From Narthecium ossifragum (Eukaryota > Streptophyta > Magnoliopsida > Dioscoreales > Nartheciaceae), in assembly GCA_963920575.1 (NCBI GenBank), contig OY986965.1:30498007-30562006 (forward strand): a stretch of DNA of 64,000 bases. Direction: 5' to 3'. This document shows positions 24,601 to 36,987 of this stretch, in pieces. The stretch's first letter is position 1. Every line of letters begins with the position of its first letter. The position numbers were made by a program, and so were the translations under genes. Under the pieces are notes generated by a model. That model saw only the letters and a list, made by a program, of their open reading frames with translations, was not told where the DNA came from and did not search any database.

Positions 24601-27600
24601 GGACAGCAATAATCTGATTTTCTAGAGATCTCATCCTCACCTCCTGGTCATGGGTCAGCTCAGACTCCTCCTCAATAAGATACAGATCATGCAAGTGTAG
24701 AGTAAGATGTTGCTCAGTGTTTAGTAGATCGAAGTCATCAATCTTGCTCCACTTCTTGACTGCATGTTTAATCTCCTTTACCCGTCCCTTCATCATGAAT
24801 TGTTCCGAGCCATGTCGTCTTCTCTTCCACGCTTGTTTCACCACATTCTTGAAGGCTAGGTCGGTGATCCAGAACTGCTGAAGCCGAAAGACCGTAGGCC
24901 CAGTCAGCTGCTGATCTGGCTCTAAGCTGAGTAGTATAGGCCTATGATCAGAAGCCAAACATTGGAGATGCCTAACCTCTGCCGATGGAAACCAAGCTCG
25001 CCATTGCTCGTTGCACAAAGCTCTGTCAAGTCTCTCCCAAAGACGCTTCTTGCCATACTGCCAATTACACCAGGTGTACGATAGACCACGGAACCCAAGA
25101 TCAATTAGCTCATCAGACACAATGAAGGAGAGAAAATCTCTTACATACCTCGTATATCTGAAAGGCTTGCCTCCCCTTTTTTCTGATGGGGCTGTGATTG
25201 CATTAAAGTCACCAAGAATCAAGTGAGGCCAACCCCATGCATTAAGCTTGGACAGAGCTTGCCAAAGATCCCTGCGACCGCTGCAATTAGTTGCACCATA
25301 AACTGCAGAAAGGAACCATTGTCCATGCTGATGAGAAGTTAAGACACCATGGATGGCCTGAGTTGTGAAGCTCACAAACTCAAAGCTCCCAATGATGTCC
25401 CTCCACATTGCCATGATACCACCATGTCTGCCTCGCAACGGTAACAAGAAGCATTGCCACCCGGGCCCAAGCTGCTGCATCACGATCCCTTTTCGGTGCT
25501 CTGTGACAACTACCTCAATCAAGATTAACATGTCCACTCTAAACTCATCCACCATCTTCTTGCTCGCAACCCCGGCCCTCCCAGGACCAAGTCCATGGCA
25601 GTTCCAAGCCATGATCTTGACCATAATCAACAACTCAAATTTGCGGCCATCCCATGGCCACTAGATCTCAACCTCAAATGTTGCAGATGTCTACACAGAA
25701 TGTCTCATAGAAATCCCATATGCTGAATATGGTGTTTAAGGACGGGGCATTTCCATACCAGCAACTTTAAGGACAAGTTCTTTTTATCCTCACTCTCTAT
25801 GGCTATGCTTTGGCATATGTCATTCTTATCTTCTTTCTGAGAACATGTGTCCATGCACATGGAGCCCCTCATACAGAAGGATTCAAACTGTGACTTGTCA
25901 TTCAGAGAAAATATTTTTGTCAACTCTTCCAGGATTGTTGACTAAACCTTCTATTACAATTACCTGCTTCTCTCTTCATGTATATCGTGTCCTACATTAA
26001 ACCTTCTTGCGGCATGCTCCACCAAGGTTAGACTTTTGCTTTTATATACCTCTATAAGCAGAATGGTCAATGCTATCTTGCTCCATTGATGCCATTGTCC
26101 TCTGTGGGACTAGTATTCATCAAATCCTTTCAGTTGCTTTCAAGAATCAAAGTCATTGTTTGTTTTTGTCAAATGACCTTTTCATTTCCACACATTGAAA
26201 CCAACAATTTTTGTTCCACTTCCCCTATTTTCTGCAATTTACACCATGCATTATCTTATGTATCGTTCTGGGTCAACACTTATAGATGCAACGAACTAAT
26301 ATAGCCACAAATTGATATCCTCTTATTCGTATCATGATATATTTCCTTGCTTATGTTCTGCCATGGTGGTGGAATCTCACACTCATATAGCTCTAAGCTA
26401 CTGAATCTGATCTGAGCCTGAATTGTTGCCATCTTGTCCATTCTGCCAACTAGTTTAGCTCCATCTTTCATCCATATTTCAACTTCATTGATTCTCAAAG
26501 TCATTTATTGCTAGTTAGTGGACCATCGGTTCCTCTAATCAGCATAGGCTCCCTGTAACTATGCCATCACCAAAAAAATCAACCATTTATTTACTAGTCA
26601 TTCAGTTCCTGAGTGCTCTGTTTAGATTGCATATCTAATCCATTTCAGAAATAATTTCTTGAGGCACCACAACTTACTATCAAGGTTTCACTCAATCTCA
26701 TTAGGATCTTTCACGTTTATCGTTCAGTATTCAAGTCAAACATAAATTTCTCTTGAACTAATTTCTTTTCATAAGTTCATGATATGCCAACCATGTACAT
26801 TGCAAGTTAACAACTCAATTTAACCATGACCTTTAAATGGAAGAAGACTTGCTTCCATGTTTTAAAGAAAGGGGAATATTTACGAAAAGTGCCGAATTCT
26901 ATTTTGGGAGTTGACCATTGTTGACATATTCACAAGGATGGAGGCAATACACGTGCATAGATCTTCTTACGGCAATGAATGTATCACTTTCCATTGACTA
27001 TGATTAACCTGATGCATTGGCAATATAAAGCTTCTTTCAGAAAGTCCTTCAAACTTAGGAACATATGCTCCTGCTCATGATGGCTTCTTCGGTTCTTGTA
27101 GCCTGGATTTATAGGCATCATGAGTTCTATTTTAAGCCTAGAGCCCTCGAATCCCCCAAAATACTGTGGCTGAGGCCAAAATTTGAAATAACCCGTGGCA
27201 CGTCTCCTATCAAACTATGAACCTAAAAATTAGATTCATAGCAAGAGGATTTTGAGTGCTCTAGCTTTTGAAGTACATCGCTTTGAACAAGCATAATCAA
27301 TCAAATGCTAGAACCCGTGGGGACTCTCGATGACATATCCTCTTCATGAATGAAGTGCTTAGTGGAGATGACCACGGTGGAACGAACTTACATAGTGTTG
27401 CAATGGAGAGAGATATTAACGGTGCTTCGGCACAAGCATGAGAAGGTCAAGAAAAGGCCTTTCAAATATGCTCTTGACTTTCCATATGGGGTCAGATTCT
27501 CTTTTGGACCACCATCTTTCTGATCACATTCCGTTTCAAATCAGGGAAAACATTTTTTCCTTCATTAATATTTTTCCCCTGCTTTAGGCATCTAGAATTT

Positions 27601-30600
27601 TGCTATTTGTCTTCCTTGGTAACTAGTATCACAATATGGAACATATTCGTACTAGAAAAGTCATTCTTACCCTATATATAAACGAGGGCTCTGTCCTCAA
27701 CAGGACTCAATGAATGCTATATGCTAATTGGAAGCTGAAGGAGTAATATTGGAAAAAAAATTGCTTATCTTGGAGAAATCAATGCCCATGTAAGTATGAA
27801 CCCGGAAAGGGAATTAAATTACGAGACAAGGTCCATCCCAACATGGACTACCTTGCCCTCGGCACGCTTCATGTTGTTCACTGGCATTGCTGTTGTCAGC
27901 GTGACCTCTGCTGGTCTGTACGGGTGTGTCAACGGTAGACACATCATGCCATATCCAACTGTGACGCTAAGTATTGCTTAGCATGGACCACGCCAACCAG
28001 CACTGAAATCCATGCATCCAATGAAGATAGTGTTTGCTGGGAAGCCCGACTATCCAACGAAGATAGTTGTCCAACTATCAAGAATGTTGTGCTGATGGCA
28101 CATGTTATGCTGGTTTCCATTTGACACGAACCTCATGCCAACACTCAGCACGGACCTCGCACCAGCGGTACGAAGTTGTTCTGAGCAAATACTTGCGTTG
28201 GCCAGAAATTTGTGCCGGCACATTTATCGTGCCTGTTCATGCCAATATGTGCCAACTGGCATGACAATCACTGCTAATTATCTCATCTTTCTCTACATTT
28301 GGTATATACCATATATGCCCATGTGGTTACTTTTCTATGGAATACTCTGAGGATGCTCTAAATGGTGAAAGGAAACTGTACTTAATGCCTTTACACAAGA
28401 TGTTTTAATGGTTTACTGAAGGTAAAGATAGAGCATACTGTCTATTCTCATGAATCTCGATCTCGTCTAAAGCCTTTGATCGTCGTTGGTAATCTACCCT
28501 AGATGTTTAGGATGAGATTTATCTGGCATTCTTTCCTTTTGAGAAGTAGGGTTTGATTGACTATGGGATAACATAGGTCCCAATCAAAATACTTAGGTGC
28601 TAACTGAAAGGGATATTTAGGATTTTTGTTACGGTAGGGTTAACATATAACCCTACTAAGGAGAGGAAACCCATCATTCTTGGAAGAAATCACACATATG
28701 ATATATATCTTATGTCATCAAGATTGCATATGATACTCTGAAGAATGTAGATGTTAGTGTGATATTGGACAACTTTTAAGGTTAAACATGTAATAGATCC
28801 TTCAAAGTTAAAGATAGAGATACAACATGAGCGAATACTGACTGAATCCAGATAATTAAACTGTAACAAAAATGGAAAAGCAATCAATAAAATAGTTGTC
28901 ACATGCCATCTTAAGTAATTTCATATTGACAACATTACTCATGACGATATTGATCTTGAGCAAAGATTAGAAGAAAATCACCAAGGAATTCTAGCATTGT
29001 TTTGTCGGATTTCTTGCCTGTCTAATAATGAATTAAATGAGATTTAAAATAAGAATAATTAAATTTATGGTGACTGCCTTGGCAATTGAAAATTAGGGGT
29101 CAATGCGATTTTTGGCTCACCAAAGACAGGGGCTCTGATTCCAAATAGCCTGATATCTTCCAAGGCTACCACATGGCATTCGAGTCACTAACAGTGCCAA
29201 GTTACCACATTGGCATGCCATTGACACTTTTGTCGTTCAGTGGCCCTAATTTTGTGAGCTCTTGATTAGGATCTGTCAAAACACCCATGTCATGTTTAGG
29301 ATCAATGCGCTTGTAGTGGAAGGAGGTAGGGGTTGGGTGTACAGGAGTAGGCCAATTAGGGTTCAAAACTGTAAATAGCAAGCATATAAACAGATTAAGA
29401 AAGCAAAGTGAGATATTCAATGAGGTGTGGGTAAGTCAGAGGGGTCATGTGGAAAAAATATGGGAACTTCCCATAAATATGTTGACAGATTTAAACATGA
29501 ATTTAAGGTGCAAAAAATAAAGTAGCGCATTAGCATGGCTATTGTGTATTTATATAGGACTGATAAAACACGCACCAAATACACATGACAACTTTTTGTA
29601 GATGCGTCCAAGCTTATGTTCTCTCCAAAATGTTCTATAAATAGATTTTGTGTATGGATGTAATGGTGCTTTTCTTCTGAGCATGTCATTGTGGATAATG
29701 GTATCAGGCTTCGTAACTGTCTTAAAGCGGACTTGTCGATTCAACCTTAATGTTAAGTCTTTAAAGCAAGTGAGAACCATGGGGACATGGGTGCATATTT
29801 TTAGTGTATTTCAGGAAATGGTTTGTGATATTCTTGAGCTGAGCTATGTCTGAAGTTCGTAAAAATTTGGTTGTAGTAAGAGACGGTTTTATTTTTTTTT
29901 CAGTGTTGCTTCTTGCTTTCGCCAAACTGTTTCCAAAATAATTTTATCTACTTTCCTGTTTTGGATCCTTCTTTACCATTGCTGATTGGCTAGTTTATTT
30001 TGTCCATTTTTTATTATGTTGATGGAGCTAGTTGGATTTGGAAATTGAAGAATGGTAAAGATTTCGCACAAATCTAACTTGCACATTTACGTGAAGGCGT
30101 TTATTTGTACATTTATAAGCAGATTTAACAAGATAATTAGATCAAATTCATGGTGGTCCTTTCAATCCTAAAAACTTTTTGACTCAAAGCTGATATTAGC
30201 CTAAATAGTTCTATTTATTCTCATGGGCTAACCCCACTGTTTTTTTTAACATACAATTCAGGCCATTGAAGTTGTTGATTTCGACCAGCGGACTAAAATG
30301 GCTGCAGAGCTTGATGGCCATGTCATGCGTTGCATCCGGGATCAAAATGGAAATCATGTGATTCAGAAATGTATTGAGAGCATTCCCCAGGATGCAATTA
30401 AATTCATAATTTCATCCTTTTTGGATCAAGTTGTAACATTGTCTACCCATCCATATGGCTGTCGTGTCATACAGGTACCGTATCCTGTTTTTGTGCATGA
30501 TTTTTGTTTAGTTTTCACTTGTTGGCTTTACAAACATTTTGTGTCTTCCACAGAGAGTATTAGAACACTGTGATGATCCTAGAACTCAGCAAATTGTGAT

Positions 30601-31851
30601 GGATGAGATTATGCAATGTGTTTGCATGTTGGCACAAGACCAGTATGGGAACTATGTCATACAGGTTTGTACTAGCCATAGTGATGTTCTCTTTATGAAA
30701 GATGCTTGGCCTTGCATATATAAAGATGCTTGGCCTTGCATATATCTTGTTTATTATGTTCTTATTTCCTCGGCGCAAAAACAATCTTTTGTAGACTTGT
30801 TTGTAGACTTGTGCAATTAGTGATGTTAGTCACTACAGCGTCAATGTTATTCTTATAGGGGCACAAAAAGGTCTAGTGACCATTATGTGGCTTCTTAAGT
30901 CCTAACTCTGAGCTGGGATTAACTTACCAAGTTGGTTAAGATATCAAGCACCATTTTTTACTGATTCTCACTTTTTGTGACTTCGGTTAGATGAAAGCAA
31001 AAGTGTATGCATGGGACAATTTTATTGTTTTGTCTTGTAGATTTGTAACAATGCTCTCAGTAACCTTCCTACCACTTGCACATGTTATCTGGCTATGCCA
31101 TTATTTAGGATCAGGATTTAGAACATTATATTATGATCTCGTGATCCTCTGTATAGCTTATATCATGTAGATTTCAGATTTAATTTAATTTGGTTTCAAG
31201 CAGCATGTATTGGAGCATGGGAAGCCTCATGAGCGATCTGCTATTATCAAGCAATTAGCTGGCCAAATAGTCCAGATGAGCCAGCAGAAGTTTGCTTCAA
31301 ATGTGGTTGAGAAATGTTTAGTTTTTGGCGGTCCACAAGAACGGCAGATTTTGGTGAATGAGATGCTTGGTACCACTGATGAAAACGAGCCTCTCCAGGT
31401 TTACTAGCATCTATCATTTAAGAAGCACAGCAGTGACATTTACTTGTAACCCGATGAGATTCTTGTTCTGTATCGTTCTAACTAATATGCTCGCCATCTT
31501 TCATCAGGCCATGATGAAAGACCAGTTCGGGAACTATGTTGTACAGAAAGTTTTGGAGACAGTCAATGACCAACAGCGTGAGCTGATCCTTTCACGAATA
31601 AAGGTTCATCTAAACACACTGAAGAAATATACTTATGGAAAGCATATAGTTGTACGAGTAGAGAAACTTGTTGCGGCTGGAGGTACGAATACTAGTCTTT
31701 TCTCTTCTCTCTTCGTTAACATTCTTCACCCAGGATTACATACAACTTTCATATGATAACCACTAATGTGAATTTTGTTCATTGAACAGAATGTATGACA
31801 AACATTGCAGATAGAGTGGTCTCAGATCTTTCATTCATAATTGACAGCTAG
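15624..31851 (+). CDS. Pumilio-family RNA-binding protein, 10 exons, about 1013 aa
   Basis: Exons are 15624-16157, 18757-19522, 19648-20383, 20896-21037, 21144-21251, 30262-30474, 30554-30664, 31204-31398, 31508-31682 and 31790-31851. All junctions are GT-AG and phases close to 3042 bp. The N-terminal NABP-type region has [17 protein letters not shown] and [12 protein letters not shown]. Eight PUF repeats follow (about 660-990). Their base-reading triplets (residues 12/13/16) are SR-Q, NY-Q, CR-Q, NH-Q, CR-Q, NY-Q, SN-E and NY-Q for repeats 1-8, which predicts binding to 5'-UGUAUAUA. Such proteins repress or destabilise mRNAs in the cytoplasm. Intron 5 is 9 kb, lies between repeats 3 and 4 and carries a LINE. 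The start at 15624 fits the family; 15639 is an alternative. It is closest to the APUM1-6 type. Confidence 0.9.
17609..18022. other. Possible LTR-like remnant in Pumilio intron 1
   Basis: A purine-rich tract (17640-17715) is followed by sequence with a perfect 18-bp palindrome CTCTCTTATATAAGAGAG (17789-17806) and repeated ACATGACTTGACCA motifs. A unit starting TGTCAGC and ending CGCATCA would have TG...CA termini, but I see no 5-bp target duplication. This could be a decayed solo LTR or unrelated sequence. Confidence 0.2.
21544..21559. repeat. Left target-site duplication of the intronic LINE
   Basis: CTCAAATGTTGCAGAT, identical to 25673-25688. It directly abuts the T run that is the complement of the LINE poly(A) tail. 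Confidence 0.93.
21560..25672 (-). mobile_element. L1-type non-LTR retrotransposon, 5'-truncated, 4.1 kb
   Basis: The element lies antisense in Pumilio intron 5. Its 3' end is a poly(A) tail, seen as about ten T at 21560-21569. Its 5' end is at 25672, about 48 bp before the first ATG of the ORF2 frame. It is flanked by a perfect 16-bp target duplication. ORF1 is absent, so it is a 5'-truncated copy, as produced by target-primed reverse transcription. The perfect duplication and nearly open ORF2 point to a recent insertion. Confidence 0.93.
21605..25624 (-). pseudogene. LINE ORF2 (endonuclease-reverse transcriptase-RNase H), two in-frame stops
   Basis: One continuous reading frame from the ATG at 25624 to 21605, interrupted only by TGA at 22951-22949 and TAG at 22414-22412. 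The order is: APE-type endonuclease ([24 protein letters not shown]), reverse transcriptase ([41 protein letters not shown]), a zf-RVT-like Cys-rich segment (CCPCC...EHLFFEC) and an RNase H-like domain ([30 protein letters not shown]). No frameshift separates these parts. The element encodes its own mobility and has no role for the host gene. The stops should make it non-autonomous. Confidence 0.93.
25673..25688. repeat. Right target-site duplication of the intronic LINE
   Basis: CTCAAATGTTGCAGAT, a perfect copy of 21544-21559. It marks the 5' boundary of the element. Confidence 0.93.
25689..30261. other. Remainder of Pumilio intron 5
   Basis: About 4.6 kb of AT-rich intron. Short open frames on both strands show no known domain. 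The segment near 27790-28350 is richer in GC and repeats GCC/TGCCA-like words, which may be old transposon debris, but no family is recognisable. The intron ends with a T-rich tract and the acceptor TTCAG before 30262. Confidence 0.4.
30698..30745. repeat. Perfect 24-bp tandem duplication in Pumilio intron 7
   Basis: AAAGATGCTTGGCCTTGCATATAT occurs twice in direct succession (30698-30721 and 30722-30745), just after the donor of exon 7. Identity of the copies suggests a recent slippage event. No effect on the splice site is apparent. Confidence 0.9.
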
Positions 31852-32489
31852 TATGTTTACTCTCCTATTGTTCTTTATGTTTGATCGCTATCCACTAACT
31901 ACTGTCTCCAAATCTTCTTCAACATCTCTAACAAGCACAATTCCTTGCAGAATGAGGTTTACCCTGGGCCTCCATGCTGAGATGCATGGAATGAGAGTTG
32001 TACAGCTAATCGAGGCTAAATCGAGCTCCCACTTTCGTCTACAAACATAGAAAATTACAAGCTTATCCGATGCCGCTGGCGCTGAAAATTGTAAATTATG
32101 TAGTCACATTAGATGATCCAAAATGCCTCTACAAGCTTAATGTATGTAAAGAAATCAAATCATACAAAAAAAGGTACAACAAGACTGTACAGATGCGTCG
32201 ATGCGGAGAGCTGTGAGCTATTTAGGATATTCAATTTGTTTTTAGGCAATTTCCCGCTGTAATTTTGTTCTTAATTTAAACAATATGAGCCCAATCGGGG
32301 TTTTGTGTTCCTTTCTTTTACGTGGTTGCTCTTGTTTCTGTGCACTTATTTTAGAAGCTTTTGAATACTACCTGTTTCAGCTTTACTGTGATTTCCACTA
32401 AATAAATAATCACCCTTTTTTAAGGTAATCAATGGATTATGGTATATTTTCCTTAGATTATGGTAAACACTTACATTTATGTTAAGCGG

Positions 32490-32570
32490 GCCAGGTGGCC
32501 CGGCCCACATCCCAGCCCAGCCCAGCCCAACCCAGCCCACTATAGGGTTACTTTAAGGTGGCCCAATTAT
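32490..32570. promoter_or_regulatory. Site II / GGCCCA-rich promoter of FES1
   Basis: A cluster of GCCCA words, including repeated CCCAG units (about 32510-32540) and GGCCCAATTA (near 32561), lies 160-240 bp upstream of the FES1 ATG. In plants, GGCCCA/TGGGCC (site II) elements mark housekeeping and growth-related genes. Confidence 0.4.
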
Positions 32571-32727
32571 AGGCTTCTAGCGGAATCCGGAAGGGCCGAG
32601 AGTCGAGCAGACGACCACTAACACCGTCAACAGCACCGCTCTTGGAACAGGGGCGGCTCTGTCGTATAAAGATCTCCTCCACTCCTCGCCGAGGGTTTCC
32701 CACTTCGTGGACTCGCTTTCTTCGACA

Positions 32728-35408
32728 ATGGCCGGCGACGGGTTGAACTGGGATGGGCTGCTCAAGTGGAGCCTTTCGCACTCCGATGGCACTCGCCCCC
32801 CTCGCAGTATGAGGTATCCACCTCTTCTTCGTCTAGGGTTTTGTTTTCGAGTGTTAATTATGGCTGATTACGTGGTCGTGATGGGTTAGTGAGGAGGATC
32901 GGAGATGGTTCATGGAAGCGATGGAAGCGCAAACAGTGGATGTTGTTAAGCGGATGAAGGAGATCACCCTTGTGATGGCAACACCGGACGATGTCTTGCA
33001 GGCTCAGAGCGTTACCCCTGCGGATATAGAAGGTAATTTGGTGGAAATTTTCTATTGGTGGTTCTTGTTTTCTCTATTAATGCTTGAACCAAGGGGGCTG
33101 GAGTATGAACCTTGTTTTTCCTTGGATATCATTCTTCGACCAAGGGGAAACAGAGATGGATGTTAACATGTGCATTGGATTGCATTCATAGTTTTCCTCT
33201 GGTTTAATTTGCGCACAAATATATTCGTGGCCAATTTATTATGATTTGCTTTAAAAGCGTGAAAAGTGATTCATACAATGATATTGAATGTCCTTCTTCT
33301 CATACGAGGCTTTCAGCTAGGCATGAAGAAAGAATTCGTGCATACTTGGATACGTTTTTGCCCACCCAATGTCCTGTGGATGTAGTATTTTTGCCTCTCT
33401 TTTTTCTATACCAATAGGGGCTCTTAATGACCCACGTTGTTAATTTGCAGGCATGTTGGAGGAGCTAGAAGAGCACGTGGAGTCTATTGACATGGCCAAT
33501 GGTATAAACCCGTTGCAATTTGATTCATCGTGGTTGTTCATATTCCGATGATGGAAAGCTGGATTTATGGTTTTGCTTGATTATTGACTTGGATGTTCAC
33601 TGTCCTCTCACATATAACTACATTTTTCCTGTACACTCACCGTAATTGCAAGCAGTATTTACACTGTCAACAATCATGTGGTTATTCAAACGAATGCTTT
33701 TCCACCATCAGTTAGTTCTGTATTTAATCAATGCAGATTTTCATTCTTCAGGTGTACTAAATCTGTGTGATGGGGATTTGAAGTTCAACTAAAATCTAGT
33801 TGTATGAATGCGTGTTTCATGAATCTGCAATTAGCTGGGTATTGGTGGTGAAAAATTGGTCCTTTGGACCCATTGTGCAATGTCAATAAATTTCTTTCCA
33901 AAGCCGCAAAAATTGCTTCTTGTCATGTTTTTGAGTCCATGGATATCTTGACAAAACTTGGTTGGATGATCTTGTTACAAAGTACTTACCACAATACCAC
34001 TTCCATCTATTGTCTAGGGTTTTAGCTCCTTCTCAGGTTGAAGATGTTTTCTTTCTTTTCTGCGGCGCCAATCTTACTATACCTTTTGCGAATGACATAG
34101 TATGGCTTTGTTCTCTTCTGTTCCACTCATACTGTATGTTTGGTTCATTGTGAAAGTTCTGGGTCTATAACTAGTTAAACATTGTTCTACAAACCTAACT
34201 TTTTTTTTTATAACTGGTTGGTCTTGCATGTGTTATCCATTGAGAGGTTGACTTGAATTTCTGATTGACAGACCTGCATTCAATTGGTGGTCTAGTTCCT
34301 CTACTTGGATATTTGAAAAATCCCAATGCTGGTATTCGAGGGAAAGCTGCAGATGTGGTGACTACTATTGTGCAGAACAATCCCAAGAGTCAACAGCTTG
34401 TAATGGAAGCAAATGGCTTGGAGCCTCTCTTAACTAATTTCAGCTCAGATTCTGATGTGACTGTGCGCACAAAAGCCCTTGGTGCTATATCATGTAAGTG
34501 TGTAGTTATCACTTTGGCAACTGCACTGAAGTGTCTTATGGGGTTGATGTCCCAATCCTTGCATACTGGTCTGACATCATCCTTCTGTTACACGCAGCAT
34601 TGATCCGGCACAACAAACCAGGAGTTGCCGCATTTCGCCTGGCAAATGGATATGCAACACTGAGAGATGCATTGACTTCTGAAAACGCCAGATTTCAAAG
34701 GTGCTTGTTCCACTCTCAAAATGGTTTCTGATTCTTCTGCGCTCCAGTACTTTTTGACCTTGGCCTGTCAATTTCTTAATGTGCCATGGTTTTCTTTGCT
34801 TTTGTACTAACAAGAAATGATCTGGCAGGAAGGCTTTGAATCTGATTCAGTACCTGCTACACGAGAACAGTTCAGACTGCAATGTTGTTACAGAACTTGG
34901 GTTCCCCCGGATCATGATGCATCTGGCCTCTAGTGATAATTCAGATGTCAGAGAAGCTGCTCTTGGGGCTCTTCTAGAGCTTGCAAAGGACGAGGCATCA
35001 GGAAACACCAATGCGTTAGCCGGAGAAGATAAGCTGAGGCAAGTTTTGCAGGAGAGAATTGAAGGAATAAGTTCAATGCCTGCAGAAGATCTCAGAACTG
35101 TCAAGGAGGAGCGACAGCTCGTGGATTCATTGTGGAGCACTTGCTACAACGAGCCATCCGCCCTTCGAAAGAAGGGACTTGTCGTGCTTCCAGAAGAAGA
35201 TGCACCACAACCTGCTCCTGATGTTGCTGGGCAGCTATTTGAGCCCCTGCTTCGAGCTTGCGCTGCTAAGCGCCCTTCCGAGGAGACTGAGCCCAAAGGT
35301 GAAGAAAAGAGAGAAAGGGTGTTGCTGCTTGGCCCTGGACCTGCAGGAGGGAGCGCTGACTCTTTGAGCAACAATCCGGCTTCAGGCAGTCAAAGGATGG
35401 ATTCTTAG
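32728..35408 (+). CDS. Hsp70 nucleotide exchange factor FES1/HspBP1, 6 exons, 394 aa
   Basis: Exons are 32728-32813, 32890-33032, 33451-33501, 34272-34493, 34598-34700 and 34829-35408, with consistent phases (1185 bp). The N-terminus NWDGLLKWSLSHSDGT is the Fes1 signature. An acidic helical region with GMLEELEEHVESIDMAND follows. Armadillo-like repeats (GGLVPLLGYLKNPNAGIRGKAADVV, LIRHNKPGVAAFR, GFPRIMMHL) occupy the middle. The family speeds ADP release from cytosolic Hsp70 and supports heat-stress proteostasis. The tail is Pro/Glu-rich and poorly conserved. The short exons 2 and 3 and a 0.8-kb intron 3 are unremarkable. Confidence 0.93.
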
Positions 35409-35969
35409 CCATAAATGGTTGGACCGTGCCGATATTGTGGGCTCTGTGTCATATGAGTGGCAAGGCAGAAGTATGATGAGATGTAGAATATTTATTTTTG
35501 TTTCTGCTATACATGTTTTTACCTCTTTCGTTTGGGTTTGCTCTTTCCTTTGTTTCCTCTGTATGAGGTTTCCCTGTCTCCGACTTCTATGACATTGAAA
35601 CAAAAGGGCTTTGACATGATATTCTTCTTGCCTAAATCGGATACCCGTGGAGAGCATACCGGGGTATATTTGTGTTCTGTTCCTCTCTGCTTTGGTGAGC
35701 ACTTCTCGCCGATTGAGCTATTTATGTTCTCATTTGTGATTTTTCTTCTTTTTAAACTTTCTATATACATTGTTTTCTTTCATATGATAGCAACATTTTC
35801 CCTATGAAAATCCAAGCTAGCACGGGATACTTGTCTGCAAACTAACAACAAAATCCCTGAAAACAGAAGTAGCCAATGTACTGTGAACACAAACATGGAT
35901 GACGATTAGAACACATAGTAAGAAGAGCATGAGACTACTACATCCACTACTACAAAAGAAATATTGTAT

Positions 35970-36816
35970 CTATCTTAAGGGTGGACAAAACGTGATGACA
36001 TAACGCTTAGCTTGGCACACGTTCAAGCTGGAAGAATCATCATACGCATAACTATAGGCGCGAGGGCATATGGACTTGAACAGATGAGAGAAGAGCGTCG
36101 GCTTGCAGCTCGCTGGCGAGGCAAAGTCGCCGGTGCAGCAATACTTCGCCGTCTGCAGAGCCAAACACGCACTCTTGCACCCAACCACTTTCCCCTGCTT
36201 CTTCACTTCAAACTTCGACGGGCAACACACATTCAGATTCACTTCGCAGCCGGCGACGCCACAACCGACCCCTCCTTCCACCGGAGCCATCGACACCGGA
36301 AGGTTAAACCCATCAACGAGGCTAACGTCGTAAAAGTGGAGCGGCGACTGGGGCGTCCCTAACGTCATCTCCACCACAGTCGCAGGCGGCTCCCCCGCCA
36401 TGCCGCTGCAGCGAAGAACACCGCCGCAGTCGCCAGAGTCACAGGAGCCCTTGCCTTGCTCGTCGAAACAACAGCCCTGCCGGCCCCATATCCTGCCTGA
36501 CCAACCATAGGCCACCTGGAAGACCTGTTCCTCGCCAGTGCCGAGATGGAAGCCGCCGTCCCCGGGGGATTCATGGCCGGTACCGGTGAGCGCAGCAGGC
36601 CACACGCTGAAGTTGCAGTTGTTCACCACTATGAGTTGGATGGCACCTGCAACCATCATATGAGAAACAGAGGAAAATTAGTCCATATAACTCTTCCTGC
36701 ATGCTAACAAGGAGTACATATCATACAGTATCAAAGTATCAAACTTTACTCGATAATGTGGCAGAGACGCAGAAGCAGCAGCAGAGGAAGAGAAGATGTG
36801 ATGTAGAAGTTGGCAT
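35970..36816 (-). CDS. Thaumatin-like (PR-5 type) secreted protein, 2 exons, 247 aa
   Basis: Exon 1 (36816-36750) encodes a signal peptide rich in Leu and Cys ([12 protein letters not shown]). Exon 2 (36646-35970) encodes the mature domain starting near IQLIVVNNC. The intron falls just after the signal peptide, as in a common TLP gene layout. The thaumatin pattern is clear: [46 protein letters not shown] and a C-terminal TFCPP. Eighteen Cys are present in the mature part where 16 is usual; the extra ones are in GCCF and NVCC. The acidic-cleft Glu (VVEMTL) and Asp pair (YDVSLVDG) are present. Family members act in the apoplast, some with antifungal or glucan-binding activity. Confidence 0.93.
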
Positions 36817-36876
36817 CTCTCAAGGGGTTGATGTTGGACTTGTGTGGGTTAAACGCTGGCTAATGTTACTTGGCAG

Positions 36877-36913
36877 AGGAGAGAGAGAGAGAGTTTAGAG
36901 AGAGAAAGAGAGA
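36877..36913. repeat. GA microsatellite in the thaumatin-like gene leader
   Basis: A GA/AGAG-rich run 60-100 bp upstream of the ATG at 36816, so a CT run in the minus-strand transcript leader. Confidence 0.6.
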
Positions 36914-36987
36914 GGTGGGAGTGGGAGAGTGGTTTCCTTTTGTTTCGTTAACGTGAAGGATGGATGTTACAACTGCTTGGGTAACTT

